Below, piece after piece: positions 33,107 to 40,680 of a stretch of DNA of 49,668 bases (positions within the stretch are counted from its first letter, which is position 1; each line of letters starts with the position of its first letter). The DNA is from Ilumatobacter sp. (lineage in GTDB: Bacteria; Actinomycetota; Acidimicrobiia; Acidimicrobiales; Ilumatobacteraceae), in NCBI GenBank assembly GCA_018666235.1, contig JABJAB010000057.1, positions 1-49,668 of the forward strand. Reading direction: 5' to 3'. The translations under genes were made by a program, and so were the position numbers. A model generated the notes under the pieces. The model was not told the origin of the DNA. It did not search any database and saw only the letters and a list, made by a program, of their open reading frames with translations.

Positions 33107-35731
33107 TCAGGTCCAAGCAGTAGCGCGTTCACGGTTGCTCTCGTTGATCATGGGGAGTTCGTTGTGCCAATCGCCGGAGTGCTGGCGAAGAGCCGCAGCA
33201 ACGGCACCGGCCGTGGGCACCAGGCCGATTTCGCCGACGCCCTTGATGCCATACGGCGAGTCAGGCTGAGGCGACTCGACCAAGATCACGTCCACCGACG
33301 GCATGTCCTTCGGTCGGATGATGTCGAGACTCTTCAGCGTGGCATTCGTCGGTCGTCCGCTCTCGTCGCACGGGAACCCTTCGCTCAACGCATAGCCCAA
33401 CCCCATGTGCACCGCCCCTTCGATCTGGCCTTCGCACAACATCGGGTTGACCGCTCTACCGACGTCGTGCGCAGCAACCACGTTCTCCACAGTGCCGTCG
33501 TCAGCGAGCACGACCACCTGCGCCGCGTAGCCGAACGTCGAGTGAATGATCGGGTTCTCGATGGCTTCGCCGGCCGCCTTCGCAGCCTCGATTTCGCCAA
33601 GCGAATTGGTCCAGTCGACGCGATATTCACCTTCGTAATCGATGCCGATTTCGCGACCTCCCGCAATGGCCGCCTCACAGGCGGCCTTCACCGATCCGGC
33701 ACCCATCAGGGTGCCGCGACTTCCGGTGGTCTGCCCGGCCCCGAGTTCACGCGTCGAGTCAACGATGACTTCGATCCGCTCAGCGTCGATACCGAGCTCT
33801 TCGACTGCAACTTGGAGCGCCACGGTATGCACCCCCTGGCCCATTTCGGTCCAGCAGTGCCGCACCTCAACCTTGCCCGGCTCGCCGTCAACGGGCGCAC
33901 GGAAGTGCACGACCGCCTTGGCAATCTCCTTGAAGCCATTGCCCAAGCCCGAGTTCTTCAATCCGAGACCGAGACCCACGGACTTGCCTGCCGCCATCGC
34001 AGCGTCGTAGGCCGGCTTGACGGCATCAAGGCATTCGCGGGCGCCCTTGCAACCGTCGTCCATGACCTGTCCGGGGCCCCACGTGACGCCGGGCGTGACC
34101 ACGTTGCGGTCGCGGATCTCCCAACCAGTGATCCCGAGTTGCTCGGCGAGCCGATCGAGCACGCCTTCCATAGCGAACTGCGCCTGGTTGGCTCCGAAGC
34201 CCCGAAAGGCACCGCACACGGAGTTGTTCGTCCGTGCAGCAATGGCCTCGACGGCCACGTTGCCCACGACGTAGGGCCCCGTCGCGTGGCCGGCCGCCCG
34301 TTCGAGCACCTTCATGCCGACCGATGCGTACGGTCCCGAGTCACCGATCATCCGCGCCTTGATTGCCGTGAGCTTGCCATCAGCGTCACAGCCGGCTTGG
34401 TACTCCATCCGAATCGGATGACGCTTCGGATGCATCAGCAGCGATTCTTCGCGTGACAGCGTGATCTTCACCGGACTCCCGGTGTGCCATGCCGCCAGAG
34501 CAGTGTGGGCCTGATTCGACATGTCCTCTTTACCGCCGAACGCCCCTCCGTTCGACACCAGTTCAGTCGTGATGCGTTGTTCGGAGATCCCCAGCATCGC
34601 CGCGATGTCGTTGCGGTCATCCCAGATGCCCTGGCCGCCGGAATACACGTACAACGACCGGTCGTCACCGTCGCCCGACGGGACGGCGAGCGTCGATTCG
34701 GGCTCCAGGAACGCGTGCTCGATGCGTTGGGTCTGGAACGTCTCGGTCACCGTGAATGCGGACTCGGCGAGCGCTGCATCGACGTCGCCACGGCTGTACG
34801 CGGACGTGGACAGCACGTTGCCATCGAGTTCCCACACGGCCGGCTCGTCGGAGTGAATCACGCGCACCGGATCAACCATCGGCTCGTGAATCTCGTACTC
34901 GATCACAACGAGTTCGGCGGCAGCCCGCGCGATTTGGCGCGTCTCGGCAACGACCACGGCGAGCACGTCACCGAGATACGAGGTACGTCCACCCTCGGGG
35001 ATCATGACGGGCCAGTCCTTGTGGATGATCCCGACGCGGCGCGCCGCTGGAATATCAGCAGCAGTGAACACACCGCGCACACCATCGACAGCGTTGGCAG
35101 CTGTCGCATCGATCGACCGAATGTCAGCACGCGCATGATCAGTCAACCGCAGGGCGCCATGCAGGCAGCCCTCGGGGTTCATGTCATCGATGAAGTCCCG
35201 GATACCGATCGACAGTTCGCGACCCTCGTACTTTGCGCCGCGCGTGCCGACGCCCTTCGGCTGCACGACGACGGGCACGTTGTCCTGAGCGAGCGCCTCG
35301 ACGGCATCGAGCACCTTGATGTAGCCGGTGCAACGACACAGGTGTGCACCGAGGTGGCGCGACGCCTGTTCGCGGGTCAGGTTGGTCCCGTTCTTGTCGA
35401 TCAATGCCTTGGTCCGCACGACAATGCCGGGCGTGCAGAACCCGCACTGCAACGCACCGCACGCCGCGAATGCGTCGGCCATACGGTCGACCTCGGCTGG
35501 ATCCATTCCCTCGAGGCTGACGACCTCGGAACCGGCGACCTTCTCCATCGATGTCTGGCACGACACACGTGCCTTGCCGTCAATGAGCACGGTGCAACAA
35601 CCGCACTGACCCGTCGGTGAACAGCCATCTTTGGCCGACGTGATGCCAAGCTCCTCGCGTAGCGCGGCGAGTAGATGCGGATGATCGTCGCGAGCCGTGA
35701 CCGTCTCGCCGTTCAGAATGAATTCGCTCAT
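33107..35731 (-). CDS. Fused 2Fe-2S/Mo hydroxylase, Se-dependent XDH style
   Basis: This molybdenum hydroxylase of 874 residues hydroxylates heterocycles such as hypoxanthine or xanthine. The plant-type [2Fe-2S] domain has Cys37, 43, 46 and 58 (KDGCSPTGQCGCCTVLIDG); the Cys37-x5-Cys43 spacing is what I recall for selenium-dependent xanthine dehydrogenases. The second cluster is CGFCTPGIV and HLCRCTGY. The molybdopterin domains include GGAFGGKEDMSNQAHTALA, GAFRGFGANQ and the catalytic Glu in GIKGVGEIGL. No FAD subunit (XdhB) is in the locus, so the electron acceptor is open; YgfK is a candidate. It overlaps the DCase gene by ATGA. MoaE at 45 kb supplies part of cofactor synthesis. Confidence 0.88.
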   Translation of the reverse strand: MSEFILNGETVTARDDHPHLLAALREELGITSAKDGCSPTGQCGCCTVLIDGKARVSCQTSMEKVAGSEVVSLEGMDPAEVDRMADAFAACGALQCGFCTPGIVVRTKALIDKNGTNLTREQASRHLGAHLCRCTGYIKVLDAVEALAQDNVPVVVQPKGVGTRGAKYEGRELSIGIRDFIDDMNPEGCLHGALRLTDHARADIRSIDATAANAVDGVRGVFTAADIPAARRVGIIHKDWPVMIPEGGRTSYLGDVLAVVVAETRQIARAAAELVVIEYEIHEPMVDPVRVIHSDEPAVWELDGNVLSTSAYSRGDVDAALAESAFTVTETFQTQRIEHAFLEPESTLAVPSGDGDDRSLYVYSGGQGIWDDRNDIAAMLGISEQRITTELVSNGGAFGGKEDMSNQAHTALAAWHTGSPVKITLSREESLLMHPKRHPIRMEYQAGCDADGKLTAIKARMIGDSGPYASVGMKVLERAAGHATGPYVVGNVAVEAIAARTNNSVCGAFRGFGANQAQFAMEGVLDRLAEQLGITGWEIRDRNVVTPGVTWGPGQVMDDGCKGARECLDAVKPAYDAAMAAGKSVGLGLGLKNSGLGNGFKEIAKAVVHFRAPVDGEPGKVEVRHCWTEMGQGVHTVALQVAVEELGIDAERIEVIVDSTRELGAGQTTGSRGTLMGAGSVKAACEAAIAGGREIGIDYEGEYRVDWTNSLGEIEAAKAAGEAIENPIIHSTFGYAAQVVVLADDGTVENVVAAHDVGRAVNPMLCEGQIEGAVHMGLGYALSEGFPCDESGRPTNATLKSLDIIRPKDMPSVDVILVESPQPDSPYGIKGVGEIGLVPTAGAVAAALRQHSGDWHNELPMINESNRERATAWT

Positions 35732-36705
35732 GTTGCTCCCGGAGTGGGGTTCAAGTTGGTGATCAGGCTGTACGTCTCGGGCCGCCGATAACGGTCGAAG
35801 TCAAACAAGGTCTTCTTGTAGCGCTCGCACATGTCAAGGTCGCAGCGCGCCGTGACCAACTCGTCGCCGATCGTCGTCGCCTGCGCCACAACTTGGCCGG
35901 ATGGCGCGATGATCGCGGTCTGGGCCAAGGACTCGACGCCTTCTTCGATCCCGCCTTTGGCGACGCCGACGACCCATGTGCCGTTCTGGTATGCACCCGC
36001 CTGCATGACGAGGTGGTTGTGGAACGCCTGCAATGGATTCTGCGACGGGTCCGGCGCGTAGTTGAGCGGCGTGTTGTATCCGATCAACACCATCTCGACG
36101 CCTTGCAGCCCCATGACGCGATACGTCTCGGGCCAGCGACGGTCGTTGCAGATCGCCATGCCGAAGACGCCGCCGAACGCCTCATGCACGTGGAAGCCCT
36201 CCGGTGACTCTTCGAAGTAGCGCCGCTCGAGGTGCTGGAAATTCCGCCACGGCTCGTGGTTCTCGTGGCCCGGGATGTGGACCTTGCGATACCGGCCGAC
36301 GATCTCGCCCTCCCGGTCGACGAGGATGGCCGTGTTGTAGCGGTGCTGCGTGCCATCGCCCTGCGGGTCGTTCGGGTCAGTGAGCTCGGCGTACCCGAGA
36401 TGGAAACCGACCTTCAGGCGCTTCGCCTCATCGAAGAGCGGTTGCACCACAGGGTTGGGCATCGCCGTTTCGTAGTAGCTGTCGAGTTCGGTGGTGTCGC
36501 CAGCAATGCCCGCCTCATCGCCCTCGTCGAGGAACCAACGGGGGAAGAATGTGGTGAGTGCGAGTTCGGGAAACACGACGAGTTCGCAGCCATGCTCCGC
36601 ACCTCGACGGAGCAACGTCAACAGTCGCTCCACAACTTCGGCGCGCGTGTCATCGCGAGAGATGGGGCCCAGTTGGGCCGCACCAACGACAATTTCTCGG
36701 GTCAT
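35728..36705 (-). CDS. N-carbamoyl-D-amino acid hydrolase (nitrilase family)
   Basis: This protein of 325 residues has the nitrilase fold and closely resembles Agrobacterium DCase along its length (FPELALTTFFPRW, GRYRKVHIPGH, CNDRRWPETYRVMGLQG, GYNTPLN, MQAGAYQNGTWVV). The catalytic triad is Glu47, Lys141 and Cys186. The reaction would be N-carbamoyl-D-amino acid to D-amino acid, CO2 and ammonia. Its ATG overlaps the M20 stop (ATGA) and its stop overlaps the xdh ATG, so the three are tightly coupled. No hydantoinase is present, so its carbamoyl substrate must arise from another ring-opening step, perhaps SsnA. Confidence 0.9.
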   Translation of the reverse strand: MTREIVVGAAQLGPISRDDTRAEVVERLLTLLRRGAEHGCELVVFPELALTTFFPRWFLDEGDEAGIAGDTTELDSYYETAMPNPVVQPLFDEAKRLKVGFHLGYAELTDPNDPQGDGTQHRYNTAILVDREGEIVGRYRKVHIPGHENHEPWRNFQHLERRYFEESPEGFHVHEAFGGVFGMAICNDRRWPETYRVMGLQGVEMVLIGYNTPLNYAPDPSQNPLQAFHNHLVMQAGAYQNGTWVVGVAKGGIEEGVESLAQTAIIAPSGQVVAQATTIGDELVTARCDLDMCERYKKTLFDFDRYRRPETYSLITNLNPTPGAT

Positions 36706-37994
36706 CCGAACTCTGTTTCTGCAAGTGTGAGCATGGTCTGGAGCAGCACGTTGGTGCCTGCCTCAAGATCTTCCGGCTCGGTGTACTCGGTCACGTTGTG
36801 GCTGATGCCGTTGACGCTCTTGGTGAAAATCATTGCCGTTGGGCAGACACGAGCGAACATCTGAGCGTCGTGACCAGCCCCCGATGGCATACGACGCGAA
36901 GACATGCCGAGTGCCCCCGCCGAACGCTCGACGATGTCGATGACCTGCTCGTCGAATTCGACCGGCTCGAATCGCGCCAGCATTCGCGTCTCGACGCCAA
37001 CACCTTCGGCTTCAGCCGTCGTGGCGACGAAACCTCGAAACTTGGTTTCAGCTCGCTGCAGCGTGTCTTCATCGGTATTGCGCAAGTCCACGGTCAGCGT
37101 GGCAATGGACGGCACCACGTTGACCAGGTTCGGCACCAACGTGATGGCACCCACGGTGCCGACCTGAGGTTCACCGAACTCGCTGGTGAGCTCGCGCACC
37201 TGAGCTGAGATGCGGGCCGCGACGTACCCGGGGTCATGACGGAGACGCATCGGAGTGGTCCCCGCGTGGCATGACTCTCCGTTGAGCGTCAGTTCAGTCC
37301 ATGAGATGCCCTGGACACCTTCAACGACCCCGATCGTGACGTCTTCATCTTCCAACACCGGACCCTGCTCGATATGCAGCTCAACGAAAGCGTGCGGTGC
37401 GGGACCCGGCAGGGGTGCCGGGCCGGCGTAGCCAATCCGTTCGAGCTCGGTGCCGAACACAGCGCCGTTGGCATCTTCGATCAGGAGTGCGTCCTCGACG
37501 GCCATACCGCCGACGTAGACCAAGCTGCCGAGCATGTCGGGCGGAAAACGAGCCCCTTCTTCATCACTGAAGAAGCCAACAGCGAGTGGCCGGGTGAGCT
37601 CAAGTTCGCCGCGTTCACGGGCAGCAATGACGGTCTCGATCACTTCAAGCCCGCCGAGCACACCCAGATTTCCGTCATATCGGCCGCCGGTACCGACCGT
37701 GTCGATGTGCGAACCGGTCATGACCGGCGCGACCCCATCGAAGCCCGGCATGGTGGCAATGACGTTGCCGATGCCGTCGATCGAGATCTCGAGGCCTAGG
37801 TCGCGCATCCAGGTAACAACGAGATCGCGACCCGCACGATCTTCGTCCGTGAGCGCGAGCCGAGCACAGCCGGTCGTGCCGTCGATCGCTCCGATCTCGC
37901 CGAGCGCCATCAATCGCGAGACCAGCCGGTCACTGTCAATCCGCAGACCGGTGGTCGCGCCAGCCGCACTGGGTTCGGGGTCAGCATCGATCAC
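36702..37994 (-). CDS. M20 amidohydrolase: carbamoylase/allantoate hydrolase type
   Basis: This binuclear-metal hydrolase of 430 residues is of the N-carbamoyl-L-amino acid hydrolase, beta-ureidopropionase and allantoate amidohydrolase group. Metal ligands appear in GSHIDTVGTGGRYDGNLGVL, FSDEEGARF, ELHIEQGPVLE and NGISHNVTEY; the lid/dimerisation domain begins at GESCHAGTTPMRLRHDPG, and SGAGHDAQ follows. GTG 37994 lies 7 nt after a TACTGT box, suggesting a leaderless first gene of the unit. Release of ammonia and CO2 from a ureido group is expected. Pairing with a D-carbamoylase is unusual. Confidence 0.85.
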   Translation of the reverse strand: MIDADPEPSAAGATTGLRIDSDRLVSRLMALGEIGAIDGTTGCARLALTDEDRAGRDLVVTWMRDLGLEISIDGIGNVIATMPGFDGVAPVMTGSHIDTVGTGGRYDGNLGVLGGLEVIETVIAARERGELELTRPLAVGFFSDEEGARFPPDMLGSLVYVGGMAVEDALLIEDANGAVFGTELERIGYAGPAPLPGPAPHAFVELHIEQGPVLEDEDVTIGVVEGVQGISWTELTLNGESCHAGTTPMRLRHDPGYVAARISAQVRELTSEFGEPQVGTVGAITLVPNLVNVVPSIATLTVDLRNTDEDTLQRAETKFRGFVATTAEAEGVGVETRMLARFEPVEFDEQVIDIVERSAGALGMSSRRMPSGAGHDAQMFARVCPTAMIFTKSVNGISHNVTEYTEPEDLEAGTNVLLQTMLTLAETEFG

Positions 37995-38001
37995 GGTGCC
38001 G

Positions 38002-38032
38002 ACAGTACCAAACGAGCTTTACAAAACGTCAA
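38002..38032 (-). promoter_or_regulatory. Operator copy B and promoter of the M20-led unit
   Basis: TTTAC-AAAAC-GTCAA (38018-38032) fits TTnAC-N5-GTnAA. On the minus strand it covers a minus-35-like TTGACG (38032-38027); a minus-10 TACTGT lies at 38007-38002 after 19 bp, and the GTG start of the M20 gene follows 7 nt later. The site also sits in the divergent gap to the thiamine-binding protein gene. Confidence 0.6.
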
Positions 38033-38104
38033 GCACCGGACTCTCGGGCGCTGCCATGTACGGCGGTGTCACACCCGCTCGGACACCGTGGGTACCCTGC
38101 GTCC

Positions 38105-38341
38105 ATGGCCGACGCACATCTCGAAATCCTGGTGGAGCCGTTCCGCGAGAACGACCCGGGCCCGCACGTCGCTGCAGTCCTCGACGCTGCGGCCGCAGCC
38201 GGTCTCACCGCCGACATGGGGCCGTTCGCAACGACAATCGATGGCGACGTCGATCAACTCGCCGGCGCCATCGCCGACATGATCCGGGCCGGTTTTCGCA
38301 ACGGTGCCACGGCGCTGCAGATGCGCATCGACGCCACCTGA
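38105..38341 (+). CDS. Thiamine-binding protein (YkoF/MTH1187-like)
   Basis: This is a small ferredoxin-like-fold protein of 78 residues. The pattern LEILVEPFRENDPGPHVAAV, then TADMGPFATTIDGD and ALQMRIDAT resembles the thiamine/HMP-binding MTH1187/YkoF group. The likely role is binding a thiamine-related ligand in the cytoplasm. ATG 38105 is preferred over an upstream in-frame start at 38066. It is divergent from the catabolic locus and ends 9 bp before the stop of the convergent methyltransferase gene. Confidence 0.7.
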   Translation: MADAHLEILVEPFRENDPGPHVAAVLDAAAAAGLTADMGPFATTIDGDVDQLAGAIADMIRAGFRNGATALQMRIDAT

Positions 38342-38350
38342 AAATCCCTG

Positions 38351-38989
38351 TCAGTTGACGCGGGTGAGGATGCGGAGCGAGCCGGTCGCGGCGCGCTCGA
38401 CAAATCGACCGGACTCAAGAGCCGGTAGGTAGATCTGCTCGTACGGCGGCCGCCCACCATCGGCAGGGTCGGGGAACACGTCATGAATGGCCAGCGTGCC
38501 GCCGACAGCGACATGCGGAGTCCATCGTTCGTAATCGCGGCGAGCCGGTTCTTCACCGTGACCGCCATCGATGAAAAGAAAACACAGCGGCGTGGCCCAC
38601 GATGCGCCGATGCGCGGCGCCCGGCCAATGAGGCCGATCACCGCGTCTTCGAGACCAGCGTCGTGGATCGTTGCGCGAAAGAAGGGCAGGGTGTCCATCT
38701 TGCCGACGCGCTCGTCCACCACTTCGGCATCGTGATGTTCCCATCCGGACTGGTTCTCTTCTGACCCACGGTGATGATCGAGGGCGTACAGCACCGTTCC
38801 CGCCCGCTCGGCGACGTCGCCCAGCCACACGGTTGAGCGCCCGCAATACGAACCGAGTTCGAGCATTGCCAGATCGGGGACAGCCGTTACGGCCTCCATC
38901 GCGGCAACCCACAACGCGTCACCCTCATCTTCCGGCATGAATCCTTTGGTCGACAGCGCAAGCGAACGACGTGGCTCGGTCAACTTCAC
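38351..38989 (-). CDS. Class I SAM-dependent methyltransferase
   Basis: This is a 212-residue methyltransferase of the Methyltransf_24 type. Motif I is AMLELGSYCGRSTVWLGD near residue 40, and the acidic loop is LFIDGGHGEEPARRDYERW, typical for this family, followed by GGTLAIHDVFPDP. The frame extends to TTG 39001, but GTG 38989 overlaps the nitroreductase stop as GTGA, the same arrangement seen elsewhere in this window, and is preferred. The methyl acceptor is unknown. It is probably cotranscribed with the nitroreductase. Confidence 0.8.
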   Translation of the reverse strand: MKLTEPRRSLALSTKGFMPEDEGDALWVAAMEAVTAVPDLAMLELGSYCGRSTVWLGDVAERAGTVLYALDHHRGSEENQSGWEHHDAEVVDERVGKMDTLPFFRATIHDAGLEDAVIGLIGRAPRIGASWATPLCFLFIDGGHGEEPARRDYERWTPHVAVGGTLAIHDVFPDPADGGRPPYEQIYLPALESGRFVERAATGSLRILTRVN

Positions 38990-39645
38990 CAAGTGTCCCA
39001 ATGAATGATCGTGTCAGGGTCAGCGCGGCCAGCGGGCTTGAAATCGGTGCCCTTCGTGTAGGCGATCGGCGTCAGGCATGCCTGCTGCACTTCGTCGTAC
39101 GGAATGCCGACCACGTCAGCAATCTGTTGCTCCATCATCAGACCGACCGTCGTCCAACACGTCCCGAGGCCACGGGCCCGCGCTGCGAGCATGAAGCTCC
39201 ACATGGCGGGCAGCACATTGCCCATCGACGAAGCTGCCCGCATCGCGGGCACGTTGTCGAGTCGGCCAGCTTTCGAGCACGCAATCACCAGCACCGGCGC
39301 ATCACCCATGTGTTCAGCGAGGTACTCCGCTGAGTCGGTGACGCGCATCTGCTGCGCCTGTGCCTCCTCCGTCTCTTTCTTGATCGAGCCGGCGTACACG
39401 CCATCCATCGATCGGTAGACGTCGAAACACTGCCGGTAGATGTCGCCGATCGCCTGCCGCTTCGCTTCATCGCGCACCACGACGAACTGCATGGTCATGT
39501 TGTTCGAACCCGACGGGCTCTGCATCGCCATCGCGACACATTCACGGATGGCGTCATCGGGCACGGGCCGATCCATGTCGAGCCGCTTGCGGACGGCACG
39601 CGTGGTCGACAGCAGTTGGTCGGAAGTGAGATCGAGTTGCTCCAT
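38986..39645 (-). CDS. Nitroreductase-family FMN protein
   Basis: This protein of 219 residues belongs to the nitroreductase/FMN reductase fold. The N-terminal FMN phosphate-binding segment is TTRAVRKRLDMDRPVPDDA, with SPSGSNNMTMQFVVV after it; the C-terminal half has ARARGLGTCWTTVG and the ending DTIIHWDTW. ATG 39645 is preferred, since the in-frame extension to 39825 runs over the divergent thioesterase start and has no conserved features. Possible reactions are nitro, enone or F420/NAD(P)H-linked reductions; the substrate is unknown. Confidence 0.85.
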   Translation of the reverse strand: MEQLDLTSDQLLSTTRAVRKRLDMDRPVPDDAIRECVAMAMQSPSGSNNMTMQFVVVRDEAKRQAIGDIYRQCFDVYRSMDGVYAGSIKKETEEAQAQQMRVTDSAEYLAEHMGDAPVLVIACSKAGRLDNVPAMRAASSMGNVLPAMWSFMLAARARGLGTCWTTVGLMMEQQIADVVGIPYDEVQQACLTPIAYTKGTDFKPAGRADPDTIIHWDTW

Positions 39646-39783
39646 TGACCAAATGTAGGCCCGCCACTCCCCCTCCAGCTTGGTCGGCCATTTGATCCCG
39701 CGAATGGCCAACGGGTGGGCGAGCGAACCGACTGTAGGAACAACGTCCGCTTCTGGGCCGCGGCATGGCAACCTGGGAGCGCA

Positions 39784-40680
39784 ATGAGCGACGACGCGGC
39801 GACTGACCCACATCCTGACGACCACCAGGCAGCGCTTGACGACCTGGTGAGGTTGCTTGATCTCGAAGTGATTGAGGTCAACATGTTCCGCGGGGTGTCA
39901 ACCGATGAGAATCGGCAGCGCGTCTTCGGCGGCCAGGTCGCTGGCCAAGCCCTGGTTGCCGCTGCTCGCACGATCGAGGAACCGGGGCGGATGGTGCACT
40001 CGCTCCACGCCTACTTTTTGCGTCCCGGCGATCCGAAGACGCCGATTCTGTACGAGGTTGATCGCATTCGGGACGGGCGCAGCTTCACCACACGCCGCGT
40101 CGTGGCGATCCAACATGGCAAGGCGATCTTCAACCTGCAGGCCAGCTTCCACAACGAAGAGCCCGGGCCCGACCACCAGGTCGACATGCCGACGGGCCTC
40201 GCCAGTCCTGATTCGCTCCCCGACTTCAGGACACGCATGGCTCCGTACGCCGACCAAATCGGCGACTGGTACGACCAGCCGCGTCCAATCGATGTCCGTT
40301 ACGTCAACGGCGACCCGATGTCGCGAAAAGGGAATCCTTCCTCGACGCAGCAAGTCTGGCTCCGCGCCAACGGTGAGCTTCCCAACGACCCGGTGCTGCA
40401 TGCCTGCATCGTGACCTACGCGAGCGACATGACGTTGCTCGACACCACGGTGCTGCCATTCGGATTGGCGTGGGACAGCCCCGGGATGCAGATGGCGAGC
40501 CTCGACCACGCGATGTGGTTCCACCGGCCGTTCCGCGCCGACGAGTGGATGCTGTACGACCAGGTCGCACAGAGCACCACCTCAGCGCGCGGCTTGGCGC
40601 GCGGCTCGATCTTCACCTCCGACGGTCAACTCGCCATCAGTGTCGTCCAGGAGGGACTCACGCGAGTAGGTCGATCGTGA
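39784..40680 (+). CDS. tesB: Acyl-CoA thioesterase II
   Basis: This double-hotdog thioesterase of 298 residues hydrolyses acyl-CoA to free acid and CoA. The first hotdog contains RQRVFGGQVAGQALVAAARTI and VHSLHAYFLRPGD. The second has ACIVTYASDMTLLDT, with the catalytic Asp and Thr, and the Gln in SVVQEGL. ATG 39784 gives the typical length; the in-frame extension upstream runs antisense to the nitroreductase. Its stop overlaps the next GTG (GTGA). It fits the acyl-CoA theme of the first 4 kb but is not linked to it. Confidence 0.92.
   Translation: MSDDAATDPHPDDHQAALDDLVRLLDLEVIEVNMFRGVSTDENRQRVFGGQVAGQALVAAARTIEEPGRMVHSLHAYFLRPGDPKTPILYEVDRIRDGRSFTTRRVVAIQHGKAIFNLQASFHNEEPGPDHQVDMPTGLASPDSLPDFRTRMAPYADQIGDWYDQPRPIDVRYVNGDPMSRKGNPSSTQQVWLRANGELPNDPVLHACIVTYASDMTLLDTTVLPFGLAWDSPGMQMASLDHAMWFHRPFRADEWMLYDQVAQSTTSARGLARGSIFTSDGQLAISVVQEGLTRVGRS

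Noticed and set aside
33059..33109. Possible UGA readthrough (selenocysteine) joining the Mo hydroxylase to SsnA, since both are in the same frame with no stop between.
   Set aside because: The hydroxylase ends normally, the intervening 16 codons look non-conserved, no SECIS-like stem is evident right after the UGA, and sharing a frame has a one-in-three chance. Se in these enzymes is a labile cofactor, not Sec.
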